The position numbers and the translations under genes were made by a program. Below, piece by piece: positions 1 through 8,633 of a DNA stretch of 64,000 bases. How positions within the stretch are numbered: position 1 is the first letter of the stretch; every line of letters starts with the position of its first letter. The notes beneath the pieces were generated by a model. That model saw nothing but the letters and a program-made list of their open reading frames with translations, was not told the DNA's origin and made no database searches. This DNA is from Croceivirga thetidis (GTDB taxonomy: Bacteria; Bacteroidota; Bacteroidia; Flavobacteriales; Flavobacteriaceae). Location of the stretch: positions 167,082 to 231,081 of the forward strand of contig NZ_JAAWWL010000003.1 in assembly GCF_012272815.1 (NCBI RefSeq), written 5' to 3'.

Positions 1-191
1 TGTCTCCTAAAGACTCCGCTTTACTTACATTATTTTATTTTGAAGAACGGAGTTTAAAGGAATTGGGTGAAATTTTAAGTATGAACCAGAATTCAGTCAA
101 AGTTGGTCTTTTCAGGGCAAGGGGACGATTGGCAACTATTTTAAAACAAAATTTAGAACCGGAAATTATTAGGAGTTATGGAGCAGAATAA
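1..191 (+). CDS. ECF-type RNA polymerase sigma factor, C-terminal part (cut by window edge)
   Basis: Frame 3 is open from the window edge to a TAA at 189-191 and encodes about 62 residues of a sigma-70 region 4. Visible are the acidic-aromatic LFYFEERSLKELGEIL stretch and the recognition helix MNQNSVKVGLFRARGRL, typical of extracytoplasmic-function sigma factors that bind the -35 promoter region. The end overlaps the start of the next gene by 14 bases, the usual translational coupling of an ECF sigma factor with its anti-sigma factor. The N-terminal region 2 lies outside the window, so the subgroup cannot be told. Confidence 0.85.
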   Translation, partial: SPKDSALLTLFYFEERSLKELGEILSMNQNSVKVGLFRARGRLATILKQNLEPEIIRSYGAE

Positions 192-573
192 AGAATTGGA
201 GGAATTACTGGATAAAATGTTTGCATCAGATAAACTTGATTCTCCCTCAATGGGGTTTACAAATCAGGTGCTTGGACAAATAGAAGCAATAGAAAGTTCT
301 AAAATAAAATTCAAACCGCTAATACCAAAGTGGTTTTTGGTGGTATTTGGAGCGGTCATTTCAATTTTTGTTTGGTATAGCATAAAGACCAATCAATCTT
401 CAACCGATGCATTGAATTTCGTACCAAGATTTGACGTCAATACAGTGATTTCAGATTTTTTCAATCAATTCAATTTGTCAAGTTCTTTAGGGTATTCCTT
501 ATTGGCAATTGGTATGGTATCTTGTGTTCAAGCCATTCTCTTTACCAGAAAAATGAACCGTAGGATTATCTAA
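178..573 (+). CDS. Putative anti-sigma factor / small membrane protein
   Basis: A 131-residue protein with a soluble, acidic N-terminal part (about residues 1-45), a transmembrane helix at about 49-67, a short periplasmic stretch and a second helix near 104-122 followed by a basic end (RKMNRR). It starts inside the end of the sigma-factor gene. Position, size and the cytosolic-then-membrane layout suggest an anti-sigma factor that holds the upstream sigma factor at the membrane. No zinc-binding HxxxCxxC motif is present, so the assignment rests on context only. Its stop overlaps the end of the convergent DoxX-like gene by 4 bases. Confidence 0.6.
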   Translation: MEQNKELEELLDKMFASDKLDSPSMGFTNQVLGQIEAIESSKIKFKPLIPKWFLVVFGAVISIFVWYSIKTNQSSTDALNFVPRFDVNTVISDFFNQFNLSSSLGYSLLAIGMVSCVQAILFTRKMNRRII

Positions 574-929
574 AACTGTAAGTACCAATAGGCCCAATAC
601 ATAAGGCCAAATTGTAAAGGAATCCTCAGGAGTAGAATCCATTTTGGGATGCCTGCGGATTCTTTTTCACCTTTCATCATATAAAAATGAACTAGCAGAA
701 AAATTAAGAGCATTGCTATAATGCCGTATATGGCCCAATCTTTTGTCTGCGTAAAACACAGTCCGATTCCCAGGACTATTTCGGCAACACCACTCCAAAA
801 AACTAGGGCCTTGTGCTTGGGAAGATAGTTCGGCATAATGCGTAAATAGGCCTTTGGTTTTATAAAGTGCATTATACCGGCAAAAACATACATGCCGGCC
901 ATTAAATAAAGATGCCACGGAAAGTTCAT
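570..929 (-). CDS. DoxX-like four-helix membrane protein
   Basis: A 119-residue, very hydrophobic protein with four predicted transmembrane helices. The opening MAGMYVFAGIMHFIKPKAYL and the WSGVAEIVLGIGL stretch in helix 2 match the DoxX/DoxD-like family (the MauE/DoxX superfamily). Members are linked to redox balance and thiosulfate or quinone chemistry, but most, including this one, have no proven reaction. It lies at the 3' end of the minus-strand run that contains the three large paralogs (3 bases from the next stop), so it may be co-transcribed with them. Confidence 0.75.
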   Translation of the reverse strand: MNFPWHLYLMAGMYVFAGIMHFIKPKAYLRIMPNYLPKHKALVFWSGVAEIVLGIGLCFTQTKDWAIYGIIAMLLIFLLVHFYMMKGEKESAGIPKWILLLRIPLQFGLMYWAYWYLQF

Positions 930-932
930 TGT

Positions 933-2267
933 CTAATTTTCTTTGTAATACCAGAAAGGAATAGCCGCCCGGCGTGACTCGATTATTTCTCCATTGTTTT
1001 TTTGTTTGCGTATAAGCCGAAGTATATGCTTGCCCTCATTTAATTCTTTAATATTCAAGTACATTTCAAAGCCAATATTCGCTTTGTTGTCGGTACTTAT
1101 AGTAAAATCACCCGCAAACTTCAGGGTATCGATTTCGAATGAATAAATTTCGTTGAAGGTTTTAATATAGGCCTGTCTTACGCTATCCTTATTTCTAATT
1201 CGGTCAAACCAGTCGCTTGATCCAAAATTAAAGTTATTGGAAATTAACCCCCTAAGGTCTTTTTCGGGTTTGAGTGAATCATTGAAACTAATAATCCTGT
1301 CCTCGATACTTTCAGAAAAACCAATAAAGGTGTTAAGGTAGGGTGTTCGAATCACTTTTGACGGAATGGTTATCTGGGCAGGAATATCACTGGTCTTGGT
1401 CAATTGATCACGATAGTTTTCCTTGTTTGCCACATAGGACCTTGAGCTCAATTCCGCACTAAAATAATTTGAATTGCGATACTCCAATCCTGTAAGTACA
1501 AGAATGATGATATAAATAGGAGTTAAAAAGACAATTAACCGTTTTCCAAATTTGTTATCCAAGAAATTATAGAGCAAAGGCCGATATAGAAAGGATAGTG
1601 ATATATAACTAAACACCCAGTAGAAGGGGAAGTACACCAAGGCAACCCACTTGTTTCGTTTTAATAAACCAAGGCTTACAAAATCAATAAAGGTCAAAAA
1701 CATTCCTATTGCCAAGAATACGGTCAACGGAATTCCAACAAAATTCGAAATCCAATCGGGAATATTTTCGTTGTCAATGATGTAATTGGCAACGAGTGAT
1801 ATACTTAAAATAATAAGTGTTAATCCGAGCACAAAAAAGATCGTGAGAAACGATAGTGCAAAAAGAACGCTACAAGAATTCTCCAAATTGGCGATATACC
1901 GATCAAATGAAACGATTCGTTTTCTGAGGTAATTCTTAAACTTATCGCCATACTTTAGCACATCAAAATCAATATCCCCAGAAACGTACCGCAAACCTAG
2001 GGCTCCAATCCAAACACCTCTTAGTACGACATGAAGCAGAAGGTTAAAGATTAGAATTGAGCATGCAATCAATGCGACGAGATTGATGACAAACGAGAAG
2101 ATTTGTTCATTGTTTTCTGCATTCAGCATTTCTGCTTTTAATGGCTCGTAGATGGTAAAAAGCCCGAAAATGGCGAAACCCGAGATGATGAGTTCCAATT
2201 CCCAACTTTGTTGTTGAAGGGAGTCCAATAGTTTTTTAAAGGCAGGACTTTTATAGTCGTTGCTCAT
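933..2267 (-). CDS. Multi-pass membrane protein of unknown function, paralog 3 of a tandem triplet
   Basis: A 444-residue protein. The N-terminal LLDSLQQQSWELELIISGF leads into the first of about six transmembrane helices. Conserved blocks shared with the next two genes are VLRGVWIGALGLRYVSGDID, a SFDRYIANLE stretch, FLYRPLLYNFLD, and a soluble C-terminal domain of about 170 residues with IPSKVIRTPYL and the final IPFWYY. The C-terminal domain follows the last helix and so probably faces the periplasm, although its side is not proven. I do not recognise a named family or any catalytic motif. The gene is last of the three in transcription order, 33 bases after the stop of the middle copy. Confidence 0.85.
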   Translation of the reverse strand: MSNDYKSPAFKKLLDSLQQQSWELELIISGFAIFGLFTIYEPLKAEMLNAENNEQIFSFVINLVALIACSILIFNLLLHVVLRGVWIGALGLRYVSGDIDFDVLKYGDKFKNYLRKRIVSFDRYIANLENSCSVLFALSFLTIFFVLGLTLIILSISLVANYIIDNENIPDWISNFVGIPLTVFLAIGMFLTFIDFVSLGLLKRNKWVALVYFPFYWVFSYISLSFLYRPLLYNFLDNKFGKRLIVFLTPIYIIILVLTGLEYRNSNYFSAELSSRSYVANKENYRDQLTKTSDIPAQITIPSKVIRTPYLNTFIGFSESIEDRIISFNDSLKPEKDLRGLISNNFNFGSSDWFDRIRNKDSVRQAYIKTFNEIYSFEIDTLKFAGDFTISTDNKANIGFEMYLNIKELNEGKHILRLIRKQKNNGEIIESRRAAIPFWYYKEN

Positions 2268-2300
2268 TGTTTGGTTGATTTACAAGTCAAGATACAAAGT

Positions 2301-3656
2301 TTAGTTTTTGAAATACCAGAACGGTATGGTCACAATGGTATCATTGATAATTTTCTGTTCAAAAAAAGCGGTTTGACCCCTTGGCCCAACAACGTATAAC
2401 AAGTGTTTGCCGTTTTCGAGGTGCGAAATATCGAGAAAGGTCTCAAATTGAAGTCGTTCATTTTCATTCGTGGTATAAATGAACTCCTTCTCAATCACTG
2501 TTGAGTCAATCATGATTTTATACATGTTATTGAATACTTTCAAGTATTTCTTTTGCTCTTCAAAATCGTTCGGTCCATTGTTAAATTGAAACTGGGCCCC
2601 AAACAAATCTATCTTTCGGGCATTGAACCGATAACCCCTTCTATCCTTTTCAGGGTTTAAGGTGCTGTCTTGTTTAAATACTGCATCTTCTTTAAAGGAA
2701 GTGTAGGGTACTTTTAGAGGTAAATACGGGGTCGTGATTACTTTTGAAGGTATGACTGCAAAATCAACCAACTCATCATTTTCATCAATAACATCTTCAT
2801 AATTACTGGTACTCGCATATATGGTACTTGATTCGGGGTTTTCACCTAAATAATTTGATTGTTGTTTCTTGAAGGAACTGACCAATACACTACCTAAAAT
2901 ATAGGCTGGTAAAATAAAGGTGGCCAACCATTTTGCCCGCTTCTGGTCTAGAAAATTGTAGACTAGGGGCCGGTATAAGAAGGAAAGGGTGATTATGCCA
3001 AAAAAGCGATAAATCGGCATGTAAATCTTAGGTCGAAGGTTTCCTTTTTTCAAAACCCCCATGCCAATAAAATCTACAAATACCAATAGGGCCATCGAAA
3101 AATAAATCAGCCCCCAAGCAGCGGTGAACTGTATTTGTTGGTCTTTTGAAAATATTCCTGTAATCTCAACCAAGCTGGTAGTTGTGGCAAAAAAACCAAC
3201 AACCAACATGTAGGCCATAAAATAAAATGCCATCAAAAAGGCAATTGCGAAAAGGGTACTGCAAATATTTTCTAGACGTGAAATGTAGCGATCGAAAGAG
3301 CCAACTTTTTGGGTGAGCCGATCTGTGAATTTCTTCGAATAATTCAAATGCTCGTAATCAATATCACCGGATACATATCGAAGGCCCAAGGCGCCAATCC
3401 AAACTCCGCGAAGAATTACATGAATCAGCAGTACGATTAAGAGTATGGTTAGGGCCGGATAGACGGTACGGATAAGGTAGCCGTAGATTTCTTCATTGTT
3501 GCCAATGGCCTTAATGAGTTCTACTTCTAGGGGGTCTTTGGCCTGAAAAAGACCGAATATGGCAAAACCTGAAATCAATAATTCGAGCTGCCAGCTCTCG
3601 GTCTGTAGTTTATCCAGTAATTTCTTAAAATCTGAACTGTTGTAATCTTCGCTCAT
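2301..3656 (-). CDS. Multi-pass membrane protein of unknown function, paralog 2 of a tandem triplet
   Basis: A 451-residue protein clearly homologous along its full length to both neighbours: the LLDKLQTESWQLELLISGF start, VLRGVWIGALGLRYVSGDID, FLYRPLVYNFLDQK, IPSKVITTPYL, a DSTLNPEKDRRGYR segment and the terminal IPFWYFKN. About six membrane helices are followed by a soluble C-terminal half. The last codons and the spacer just downstream are also nearly identical to those of the first copy (about 2289-2327 versus 3678-3716), which shows that the duplication unit included the gene's end. The function is unknown. Confidence 0.85.
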   Translation of the reverse strand: MSEDYNSSDFKKLLDKLQTESWQLELLISGFAIFGLFQAKDPLEVELIKAIGNNEEIYGYLIRTVYPALTILLIVLLIHVILRGVWIGALGLRYVSGDIDYEHLNYSKKFTDRLTQKVGSFDRYISRLENICSTLFAIAFLMAFYFMAYMLVVGFFATTTSLVEITGIFSKDQQIQFTAAWGLIYFSMALLVFVDFIGMGVLKKGNLRPKIYMPIYRFFGIITLSFLYRPLVYNFLDQKRAKWLATFILPAYILGSVLVSSFKKQQSNYLGENPESSTIYASTSNYEDVIDENDELVDFAVIPSKVITTPYLPLKVPYTSFKEDAVFKQDSTLNPEKDRRGYRFNARKIDLFGAQFQFNNGPNDFEEQKKYLKVFNNMYKIMIDSTVIEKEFIYTTNENERLQFETFLDISHLENGKHLLYVVGPRGQTAFFEQKIINDTIVTIPFWYFKN

Positions 3657-3689
3657 AGGTTGGTGTTATTGAAAACCAAGATACAAAGT

Positions 3690-5009
3690 TTAGTTATTGA
3701 AATACCAGAACGGTATAGTCTCGTAATGCTCAAGTTTTGTGCTGTCAGTATTGCTGGTGCGACGTTGAATGGAAAGGATGTGTTTGCCGTTTTTTAGATT
3801 TGTGATATCAATAAAGTTTATAAGGCGCGTAGTATTATCATTTTCTTTTGAAACAATGAATTTCTCTTTTACCTTAAAACTGTCAATCTTCACTTCGAAC
3901 ATCTGATTTAATTTATCCAAGTGCTCATATTCTTGGTCTACTGGTAAGTGATTATTCCCGAATGACCAGTGGAAGTACTCGAAAACTTTGTTTTTTAAGC
4001 CTATTCTTGAATTCTTTGGTTCAAAAGATGAATCGAATTCAAAAACCATCGATTCTAAGAAAACATCATATGGAATTGTAAGCTCTAAATATGGGGATAT
4101 TATTGTTTTGGAAGGGATTGCTGCATATCCTATGTAATCTCCATTTTCTTCAATCATATTTTCATAGTTTCTGCGGTTAGCAAATTTCTCGGAGGATTCA
4201 TGCAGTGAAGAAAAGTAATGGGTAGGTACATAGCGTAAACTAAAAATGAATATGCACAAAATGTAAATCGGAAGTAACCAACGAATTATCTTTTTCCCGA
4301 ATTCATTATCCCAAAAATTATATAATAAGGGTCGATAAAGTACAGAAAGGGTAATTATACTTGTTAAACGATAGAAAATTAGGTAATACCTTCCTCCAAT
4401 TCTTTTTAGACTTCCCCTAGTTATAAAATCTAAGAAAATTACAAAGCTTATTACAAGGAATACTATTGTAAACATGAAGAAAAGTAAATCTCCAATAAGC
4501 TCTCCGAACCCACTTTCCAAAGCAATACCACCCAATGCTAAAAACAGGACAAAATTTATGAAAAAGCCAATTGTCATGAATATTACCAAAAAAGTTAGGC
4601 CAAACATGACACTGCTATAACGTTCCAATTTTTCAATAAAGTTATCGAAGGAAACAATTTTTGATTTCAGGTGATTTGTGATTGTAGTACTGAACTTTAA
4701 AGCTTCGAAGTCAATTTCACCAGAAACAGAACGAATGCCTACTGCGCCAATCCATAATCCGCGTAAGAGCACATGAATAATAAGATTGACAATTGTGAGT
4801 AGGCAAGAAAAATATATTCCAAATGCCAGGTAACGAAACTTCCAAAGATTATTAAGCCAAAGATTTGTTTGCCAATCCCAAAGAGGTTCCAACGCAGAAA
4901 TCAACCCAAAAATGGCAAAACCCGAAATGACCAATTCCAACTGCCAGCTTTGCAGCTGTAGTTCGTCCAATAGTTCTTTGTAACGTTTGTTCTGGGGTTG
5001 GTTGGCCAT
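3690..5009 (-). CDS. Multi-pass membrane protein of unknown function, paralog 1 of a tandem triplet
   Basis: The first gene of the triplet, 439 residues from the ATG at 5009; a TTG six codons upstream (5027) is a weaker alternative. It shares the QLELVISGFAIFGL first helix, VLLRGLWIGAVGIRSVSGEID, SVLYRPLLYNFWD, IPSKTIISPYLELTIPY and the terminal IPFWYFNN with the other two, but it is the most divergent copy and its DNA is more AT-rich. Three membrane proteins in one row may form a hetero-oligomer, or may have diverged to different ligands. There are no transporter, kinase or protease motifs. The function is unknown. Confidence 0.83.
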   Translation of the reverse strand: MANQPQNKRYKELLDELQLQSWQLELVISGFAIFGLISALEPLWDWQTNLWLNNLWKFRYLAFGIYFSCLLTIVNLIIHVLLRGLWIGAVGIRSVSGEIDFEALKFSTTITNHLKSKIVSFDNFIEKLERYSSVMFGLTFLVIFMTIGFFINFVLFLALGGIALESGFGELIGDLLFFMFTIVFLVISFVIFLDFITRGSLKRIGGRYYLIFYRLTSIITLSVLYRPLLYNFWDNEFGKKIIRWLLPIYILCIFIFSLRYVPTHYFSSLHESSEKFANRRNYENMIEENGDYIGYAAIPSKTIISPYLELTIPYDVFLESMVFEFDSSFEPKNSRIGLKNKVFEYFHWSFGNNHLPVDQEYEHLDKLNQMFEVKIDSFKVKEKFIVSKENDNTTRLINFIDITNLKNGKHILSIQRRTSNTDSTKLEHYETIPFWYFNN

Positions 5010-5080
5010 GGTTGGTTTTTTAGTCAACCCCTAAAATAGAAAATGGAAAGATTTTGAACAATCCCCAAAAAAGGGTAGAA

Positions 5081-5124
5081 AAAAACCCGGCACTTCGACT
5101 TCGCTCAGTTACCGGGCTTTTTTT
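5081..5124 (-). terminator. Rho-independent terminator of htpG
   Basis: On the minus strand a stem beginning GCCCGG and closing CCGGG(T) is followed by seven T residues, just past the htpG stop. The loop contains a CTTCGACTTCGCTCAGT segment, a motif I recall as repeated in flavobacterial genomes. The A-run on the other side allows weak function for the opposite strand too. Confidence 0.8.
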
Positions 5125-5140
5125 ATGTATTTAGATTCTG

Positions 5141-7030
5141 TTACTTTATCATCTCGTAACTACGAGCAATAAAGTTGGTCAATTCTTCACCTTTCAATAA
5201 GCCTTTTGACAATCTTGCCAAATCGAGGGATTGATTGATCAATCGTTCCCGTTTTTTAGCTGTTTTTGTGCTCAAAATTTCACCGACCAATTCGTGATTG
5301 GTGTTTACGATTAAATTGAACATATCTGGCATATTGCCCATACCGAACATTCCACCTCCACCGGTCTGCTGCATGTCTTTCATACGACGCATAAATTCCG
5401 GTTCGGTAATAATAAATGGTTGTGCAGTGCTATCCATAGCTTCCAATTGCACTGTAAAGGCACTTTTCTCTCCTATTACTCCTTCAATTTGCTCCTTCAA
5501 CTTATCTTTTTCCTCATCAGAAAGTTTTGAAATGGACGTATCTTCTTTTTTAATGAGGTTGTCTATATGGTCAGCATCAACCCTTGCAAAACTGATTTTC
5601 TCTTTAGAGGTCTCTAGTTTTTGAATCAGGTGCGGCACAATGGGTGAATCCATCAATAAGACTTCATAACCCTTCGCTTTGGCAGCCTCAATATAGCTGT
5701 GCTGCGCTTCTTCATCTGAAGCGTATAGGATTACCATTTTATCGTCCTTATCGGTTTGGGTATCCTTTATTTTTGCTTCCAGCTCTTCGTAGGTAAAATA
5801 CTCGTTGTTTACCGTTGGATAAAGTGCAAATTTCTCTGCCTTCTCAAAAAACTTATCCTCAGAGAGCATACCATATTCAATAACTACCTTAATGTCATTC
5901 CACTTTTTCTCAAAGTCTTCTCGATTATTCTTGAAAAGTGAACTCAATTTATCGGCAACCTTTTTGGTAATGTAACTTGAGATTTTCTTAACAGCGCCAT
6001 CAGCCTGCAGGTAAGAACGTGATACATTCAACGGAATATCAGGGGAATCAATCACACCTTTCAACATGGTCAAAAATTCGGGAACAATTCCTTCAACATT
6101 ATCCGTAACAAAAACTTGATTTTGATAGAGTTGAATTCGGTCTTTTTGAATGTTGAGGTCGTTTGTCAATTTTGGGAAATATAGTATCCCAGTTAAATTG
6201 AAAGGATAGTCAACGTTCAGGTGAATATTGAACAGCGGTTCCTCAAATTGCATTGGATACAATTCGCGATAGAACGATGCATAGTCCTCATCTTTTAAAT
6301 CATTCGGTTTTTTGGTCCATGCAGGGGTTGGGTTATTGATAATGTCATCAACTTCTTGGGTAGGTGCAGGATCATCTTCTTTGGCGTCTTCTGGTTTAGG
6401 AAGGGTTTCGGTTCGAGTTCCAAATTTGATTGGAATCGGCATGAACTTATTGTATTTCTTCAACAGCTCCCGAATCTTTGAATCTTCCAAGAACTCGGTA
6501 GAATCTTCAGCTATATGAAGAACGATTTCCGTTCCGCGCTCTGTTCTGTCCGTTTCTTTTAATTCAAATTCAGGAGATCCATCACAACTCCAATGAACTG
6601 CGGGTTCATCTTTAAAACTTTTGGTCAGGATTTCAACTTTGTCTGCCACCATAAAGGCTGAATAGAAACCAAGACCAAAATGCCCGATAATTCCGGCATC
6701 CTTGCCTGCATCCTTGTATTTGTCCAAGAATTCTTCCGCTCCAGAAAAAGCCACTTCGTTAATGTACTTTTTAACCTCGTCACTGGTCATACCGATACCT
6801 TGGTCAATAATGCGGATTTCCTTAGCCTCTTTGTCAACTTTGACCTCAATTTTCGGGTCGCCGTACTCCACCTTAGCTTCACCAATTGAGGTGAGGTGCT
6901 TTAACTTAAGTGTTGCATCGGTTGCATTTGAGATAAGCTCACGAAGGAAGATTTCGTGATCGCTGTAAAGAAACTTTTTGATTAATGGAAATATGTTCTC
7001 TACGGAAACATTGATTTTACCTGTTGCCAT
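5141..7030 (-). CDS. htpG: Molecular chaperone HtpG (Hsp90 family)
   Basis: A 629-residue protein, normal length for bacterial Hsp90. The N-terminal ATPase (GHKL) domain shows ELISNATDA, DQGIGMT and GHFGLGFYSAFMVADKV; the middle domain carries the NVSRSYLQ segment with the ATP-sensing arginine region; the C-terminal dimerisation domain ends with RSYEMIK. It is a cytosolic ATP-dependent chaperone acting on stress-sensitive clients. Residues about 205-230 form an acidic, proline-rich insertion (KPEDAKEDDPAPT) in the charged linker region. It stands alone, followed by its own terminator. No clear promoter match was found upstream on the minus strand. Confidence 0.97.
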   Translation of the reverse strand: MATGKINVSVENIFPLIKKFLYSDHEIFLRELISNATDATLKLKHLTSIGEAKVEYGDPKIEVKVDKEAKEIRIIDQGIGMTSDEVKKYINEVAFSGAEEFLDKYKDAGKDAGIIGHFGLGFYSAFMVADKVEILTKSFKDEPAVHWSCDGSPEFELKETDRTERGTEIVLHIAEDSTEFLEDSKIRELLKKYNKFMPIPIKFGTRTETLPKPEDAKEDDPAPTQEVDDIINNPTPAWTKKPNDLKDEDYASFYRELYPMQFEEPLFNIHLNVDYPFNLTGILYFPKLTNDLNIQKDRIQLYQNQVFVTDNVEGIVPEFLTMLKGVIDSPDIPLNVSRSYLQADGAVKKISSYITKKVADKLSSLFKNNREDFEKKWNDIKVVIEYGMLSEDKFFEKAEKFALYPTVNNEYFTYEELEAKIKDTQTDKDDKMVILYASDEEAQHSYIEAAKAKGYEVLLMDSPIVPHLIQKLETSKEKISFARVDADHIDNLIKKEDTSISKLSDEEKDKLKEQIEGVIGEKSAFTVQLEAMDSTAQPFIITEPEFMRRMKDMQQTGGGGMFGMGNMPDMFNLIVNTNHELVGEILSTKTAKKRERLINQSLDLARLSKGLLKGEELTNFIARSYEMIK

Positions 7031-7120
7031 GTTGTTTGATATTTTCTTTTAGTAGGCAAAAAAAATACCACTTGTTGAAAAGTGACAAACTGACATTGCT
7101 TAAAATGGAATTCTGAAAGT

Positions 7121-7139
7121 TTAACATATTTTATGTTTA
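7121..7139. promoter_or_regulatory. Inverted repeat with AACATA/TATGTT half-sites
   Basis: TTAACATA, three T, then TATGTTTAA gives two AACATA half-sites facing each other (7123-7128 and 7132-7137). A third AACATA lies at 7160-7165, inside the spacer of the promoter at 7146-7176. It looks like a binding site for a dimeric regulator controlling the short transcript downstream. No regulator is identified. Confidence 0.35.
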
Positions 7140-7145
7140 ATATAT

Positions 7146-7176
7146 TTTGAAATAAGTTGAACATAATATATTTTTG
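7146..7176 (+). promoter_or_regulatory. Bacteroidota-type promoter upstream of candidate small RNA
   Basis: TTTG (7146-7149), exactly 19 bases, then TATTTTTG (7169-7176), a perfect match to the -33/-7 consensus TTTG...TAnnTTTG. A transcript would start near 7183. No protein gene starts within 400 bases downstream. Confidence 0.65.
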
Positions 7177-7182
7177 ACTTGT

Positions 7183-7295
7183 AAATGATTGAGATGTCTA
7201 CCAAAAGGTCTCATCATAATAAAAGTTTGTTTATTTATTGGTTAGGTTGTTGAAAGCGCTCTTTTCCTCCAAAAAGTGGCGCTTTCGCTTTTTAG
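7183..7295 (+). ncRNA. Candidate small RNA of about 112 nt
   Basis: Bounded on the left by a perfect promoter and on the right by a strong intrinsic terminator. The terminator stem is GAAAGCGC (7252-7259) with GCGCTTTC (7279-7286), extended by CTTTT (7261-7265) with AAAAG (7272-7276), and is followed by GCTTTTT. The apical loop is CCTCC, which could pair with purine-rich mRNA sites. There is no open reading frame of note inside. No known RNA family is recognised. Alternatively it could be a leader with an attenuator for fabH, which starts 300 bases later. Confidence 0.45.
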
Positions 7296-7597
7296 GATAA
7301 GTTGTTTGCGGGGATTGAACTTTATGGTTTAGAAAAAAATAGAATTCAATAAACAAAACAACAATGCCAAAAATTCCATTATTCCCCATAATTGCGATAA
7401 TTGATAAATGACTGATATATAATCAAAAACAAATACCATTTTCGATTTCCTAGCTCATTTCAAGAACACTTCACAACTAAAAAGCCAGTACGCTATGAAA
7501 GCTTCAAGTACGAATTTGTCTTAACGATTTCTTAATCTTATATATATTTATCATTTTTAGCTATCTATAATTATTAATTTACCAGAAATTCTCCCCT
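7296..7597. other. Gene-free AT-rich stretch upstream of fabH
   Basis: About 300 bases without a convincing coding frame. A TTTG at about 7515 followed by TATATTTA near 7542 is a one-mismatch promoter with too long a spacer (24 bases), so the fabH promoter is not settled. Nothing else is visible. Confidence 0.5.
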
Positions 7598-8605
7598 ATG
7601 TATAATTCCAAGATAACCGGATTAGGATATTATGTTCCGGATAATGTAGTCTCCAACAATGATTTATCTAAAATTATGGAGACCAGCGATGAGTGGATCC
7701 AGGAACGTACCGGTATACTGGAACGCAGGCATGTCAATACTGAAGAGGAAACGACAACCTCAATGGGGGTGAAGGCGGCTAAAATAGCCATTGAAAGAGC
7801 TGGTATTGATAAAAATGAAATTGACTTTATCATTTTCGCCACCTTAAGTCCAGACTATTATTTTCCTGGCCCTGGGGTGCTTGTGCAACGTGATTTGGGC
7901 ATCAATACCGTAGGTGCTTTGGATGTTCGAAATCAATGTTCCGGATTCGTTTATGGTATTTCGGTGGCAGACCAATATGTAAAAAGTGGAATGTACCAGA
8001 ACGTCTTGGTTATCGGTTCTGAGGTACATAGCCGCGGATTGGACATGACCACCAGAGGTCGAGGTGTTTCTGTGATTTTTGGAGACGGGGCAGGTGCTGC
8101 CGTAATCAGTAGGGAAGAAGATTCTACTAAAGGAATTCTTTCAACCCATTTGCATTCAGAAGGGCAACACGCTGAAGAATTGTCATTGATTGCACCAGGT
8201 ATGGGCAAGCGATGGGTCTCTGATATTATAGCCGACAATGACCCAAATGATGAATCTTACTACCCGTATATGAATGGCCAATTTGTATTTAAAAATGCAG
8301 TGGTCCGTTTTAGTGAGGTTATTATGGAAGGGCTTCAAACAAATCAATTACAACCTACCGATATTGATATGTTGGTGCCGCATCAAGCAAACCTTCGTAT
8401 TTCTCAATTTGTACAAAAGAAATTTGGACTCTCTGACGATCAGGTTTACAACAATATCATGAAATATGGCAACACCACCGCTGCGTCCATACCTATTGCG
8501 CTAACCGAAGCCTGGGAAGCGGGCAAAATTAAAGAAGGTGATTTGGTGGTTCTAGCTGCCTTTGGTAGTGGCTTTACCTGGGGTAGCGCCATTATCAGGT
8601 GGTAA
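7598..8605 (+). CDS. fabH: 3-oxoacyl-ACP synthase III family protein
   Basis: 335 residues with the thiolase-fold triad of FabH enzymes: Cys114 in RNQCSGF, His262 in LVPHQANLRI, and Asn292 in YGNTTAASIPIAL, plus the TTRGRGVSVIFGDGAGA loop. It would condense an acyl-CoA with malonyl-ACP to start a fatty-acid chain. It stands alone, not in a plsX-fabH operon, and has a segment rich in charged residues at about 203-222 (KRWVSDIIADNDPNDES). It may therefore be a second, specialised KAS III (for branched or unusual starters) rather than the housekeeping enzyme. The family call is firm; the substrate is open. Confidence 0.93.
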   Translation: MYNSKITGLGYYVPDNVVSNNDLSKIMETSDEWIQERTGILERRHVNTEEETTTSMGVKAAKIAIERAGIDKNEIDFIIFATLSPDYYFPGPGVLVQRDLGINTVGALDVRNQCSGFVYGISVADQYVKSGMYQNVLVIGSEVHSRGLDMTTRGRGVSVIFGDGAGAAVISREEDSTKGILSTHLHSEGQHAEELSLIAPGMGKRWVSDIIADNDPNDESYYPYMNGQFVFKNAVVRFSEVIMEGLQTNQLQPTDIDMLVPHQANLRISQFVQKKFGLSDDQVYNNIMKYGNTTAASIPIALTEAWEAGKIKEGDLVVLAAFGSGFTWGSAIIRW

Positions 8606-8610
8606 AAATA

Positions 8611-8633
8611 AACCCCGACCTGAGCGTCGGGGT
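8611..8633 (+). terminator. Hairpin terminator after fabH
   Basis: Nine-base perfect stem AACCCCGAC/GTCGGGGTT with a five-base loop, 6 bases after the fabH stop. The trailing T-run is short (GGTTC), so termination strength is uncertain. Confidence 0.6.

Noticed and set aside
5298..6959. Several plus-strand open frames of 60-108 codons within htpG
   Set aside because: They are shadows of the htpG coding frame on the opposite strand, with unusual Ser/Pro/Ile-rich composition.
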